A DNA stretch of 64,000 nucleotides from Pseudovibrio ascidiaceicola (GTDB lineage: Bacteria; Pseudomonadota; Alphaproteobacteria; Rhizobiales; Stappiaceae), in NCBI RefSeq assembly GCF_900114245.1, contig NZ_FOSK01000006.1, forward strand, positions 62,001-126,000. Direction: 5' to 3'. Made by a program: the position numbers and the translations under genes. A model generated the notes under the pieces. It ran no database searches, was not told the DNA's origin, and saw only the letters and a list, made by a program, of their open reading frames with translations. This document shows positions 62,884-64,000 of this stretch, in pieces (positions within the stretch are counted from its first letter, which is position 1; each line of letters opens with the position of its first letter).

Positions 62884-62939
62884 GCATATTTGTATAACTC
62901 AACTGCGAATTTTGGCAATTTGTTTTGAGAATATGCATG
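62881..62939. promoter_or_regulatory. Perfect inverted repeat spanning the lysR/methyltransferase gap
   Basis: CATGCATATT at 62881-62890 and AATATGCATG at 62930-62939 are exact reverse complements 39 bases apart. The left arm covers the LysR start codon. A symmetrical site between divergent genes suggests LysR autoregulation plus control of the target gene. Confidence 0.6.
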
Positions 62940-62968
62940 GATACACTGCAGGAAATGGAGGGTTTCCA

Positions 62969-63592
62969 ATGGCGAATTCCGCAGGATTTTGGGACAAACA
63001 TGCGCCGGGTTATGTGGCGCGACCAATGAAAGATGTTGCTTCCTATGAGAAGGCAATGGACCGTGTGCGTTCTTATCTCACCCCGGAGCAAGAGGTGTTG
63101 GAGCTGGGGTGTGGCAGTGGCGCGACGGCGATGCTTTTAGCCAAGCATGTCAAGCATGTGACCGCCAGCGATATTTCCGGAAAGATGATTGAGTTCGGGC
63201 GTGAAAAAGCGTGGGACGATGGCATTGAGAATGTAAGTTTTGTACATTCCTCAGCAGATGGTCCTGCTCTTGATGGCAAGACCTATGATGTGGTGATGGC
63301 GTATAATGTGATCCATCTGATCAAAGGTCCGGTGGAGGCAATCAATCAGGTCCAGCGACTTGTGAAGCCCGGCGGGCTGCTCATTTCCAAAACGCCATGT
63401 CTGGGTGATTCCGCCTTCTATTGGCGCTGGCTGATCAATGTGATGCGTTTTGTGGGGTATGCGCCTTACGTGACCTACTTCAAGCAGCTGGACTTGGGGC
63501 GCCGGATTGAGCAGGCAGGTTTCAAGATTGTTGAGATTGGCAATTATCCCGCATCCCCAATGGGGCGTTTCATCGTCGCACGCAAGCAGTGA
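62969..63592 (+). CDS. Class I SAM-dependent methyltransferase
   Basis: The 207-residue protein has the SAM motif V-L-E-L-G-C-G-S-G near residue 44, D-I-S near 67, and P-G-G-L-L-I-S at about 137. The C-terminal part (F-Y-W-R-W-L-I-N) resembles small-molecule methyltransferases; the acceptor is unknown. Start at ATG 62969 with GGAGGG seven bases ahead; an in-frame ATG at 62933 lies in the inverted repeat. Probably the target of the divergent LysR. Confidence 0.88.
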   Translation: MANSAGFWDKHAPGYVARPMKDVASYEKAMDRVRSYLTPEQEVLELGCGSGATAMLLAKHVKHVTASDISGKMIEFGREKAWDDGIENVSFVHSSADGPALDGKTYDVVMAYNVIHLIKGPVEAINQVQRLVKPGGLLISKTPCLGDSAFYWRWLINVMRFVGYAPYVTYFKQLDLGRRIEQAGFKIVEIGNYPASPMGRFIVARKQ

Positions 63593-63598
63593 GGCCGC

Positions 63599-64000
63599 CT
63601 ATAGGTCTACTCGTGCAAATAACCCGTGGTGGTCGGAGCCATAGTAGGGGCGGAGAAAGGTCTTTCCGCCCTTTGGAGCAAGGACGTGGTCAATGCGCAT
63701 GGCATAGGTGCCTTTGAACAGGAAGCTTGCTTTGAAAGGGCCGGCCAGTTGGGTGTTTGTGGCGGCGGCGTATTCATCCAGATTATGTGACCACGGGACC
63801 ATGTTAAAATCTCCCGCAATCAACTTCAGTCCATCCAGATCAGCGAGCAGTGGAATGATCTGTTCGGCCTGATCATCCTGCTGAAATGGCCAGGGCCAGT
63901 GCTGGTGGATGGAAACGACCCAGAGCGGCCCTTCCGGGCTTTGGACGTGTAGCGCCGCTATACCCAACCCGATCTCACAGCGATACGCATCAGAGGCAAG
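63599..64000 (-). CDS. Endonuclease/exonuclease/phosphatase family protein, 3' end
   Basis: The frame is open to the window edge, so only the last 133 codons are seen. They hold the C-terminal half of the EEP fold: A-G-D-F-N near residue 63 and S-D-H-H-G close to the end, both metal/catalytic motifs, with I-D-H-V-L-A before the latter. Members act on DNA, inositol phosphates or other phosphodiesters. Six bases separate it from the convergent methyltransferase gene. Confidence 0.85.
   Translation of the reverse strand, partial: LASDAYRCEIGLGIAALHVQSPEGPLWVVSIHQHWPWPFQQDDQAEQIIPLLADLDGLKLIAGDFNMVPWSHNLDEYAAATNTQLAGPFKASFLFKGTYAMRIDHVLAPKGGKTFLRPYYGSDHHGLFARVDL

Overview
The window looks like chromosomal DNA of an alphaproteobacterium with intermediate GC (about half, by eye). 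A Hyphomicrobiales/Stappiaceae-type marine bacterium such as Pseudovibrio or a relative is plausible, but this is inferred from gene content and neighbourhoods, not from a search. The main signs are hemC-hemD followed by an alphaproteobacterial Mic60 (mitofilin) homologue and a HemY-type TPR protein; CarD next to a second RpoH; an FdxA / S4 / Suv3-like helicase run; and an ETF-beta lysine methyltransferase homologue. I see no phage, transposase, CRISPR array or rRNA. Two tRNA genes are present (Thr-CGT and Arg-CCT).

Layout. 1-5.3 kb: 3' end of a TenA-family gene, a polar amino-acid ABC transporter (binding protein, permease, ATPase), and on the minus strand a serine/threonine dehydratase and an M20 amidohydrolase. 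5.5-9 kb: a small unknown gene, then minus-strand housekeeping genes (methyltransferase, EVE protein, YciI protein, gpsA, Nudix). 9-9.5 kb: a gene-free, strongly palindromic stretch. 9.6-16.4 kb: tsaD diverging from hemC-hemD-mic60-hemY. 16.6-20.4 kb: tRNA-Thr, AGE-family isomerase, Gfo/Idh/MocA oxidoreductase, FMN-dependent hydroxy-acid dehydrogenase. 20.4-30.7 kb: a candidate small RNA, tRNA-Arg, a secreted nuclease-like protein with an M48 lipoprotein protease, RpoH2, CarD, FdxA, S4 protein, Suv3-like helicase. 30.7-37.4 kb: a LuxR-type solo, pyruvate carboxylase, an acetate transporter, a class I amidotransferase and a TerB protein. 37.8-44.4 kb: AsmA protein and a two-subunit molybdenum hydroxylase with a divergent TetR regulator.

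44.4-53.2 kb holds a nearly complete carbon-phosphorus lyase operon on the minus strand: phnG-H-I-J-K-L, a hexapeptide acyltransferase, a DUF1045 protein with two H-x-T motifs, phnM and phnN, with the GntR-type repressor gene phnF diverging from it. No phosphonate importer (phnCDE) and no phnP are present here. The DUF1045 protein is a good candidate to replace PhnP. 53-64 kb: a CYTH-CHAD protein, a FadR-like regulator with an orphan TRAP binding protein, a copper P-type ATPase, a LysR regulator facing an SHMT-like enzyme, a second LysR facing a methyltransferase across a perfect inverted repeat, and the 3' end of an endonuclease/exonuclease/phosphatase family gene.

The points most worth a second look are the possible PhnP replacement in the phn operon, the unexplained structured region at 9.0-9.5 kb, and a dispersed palindromic element present twice, whose end supplies the stop codon of two unrelated genes.
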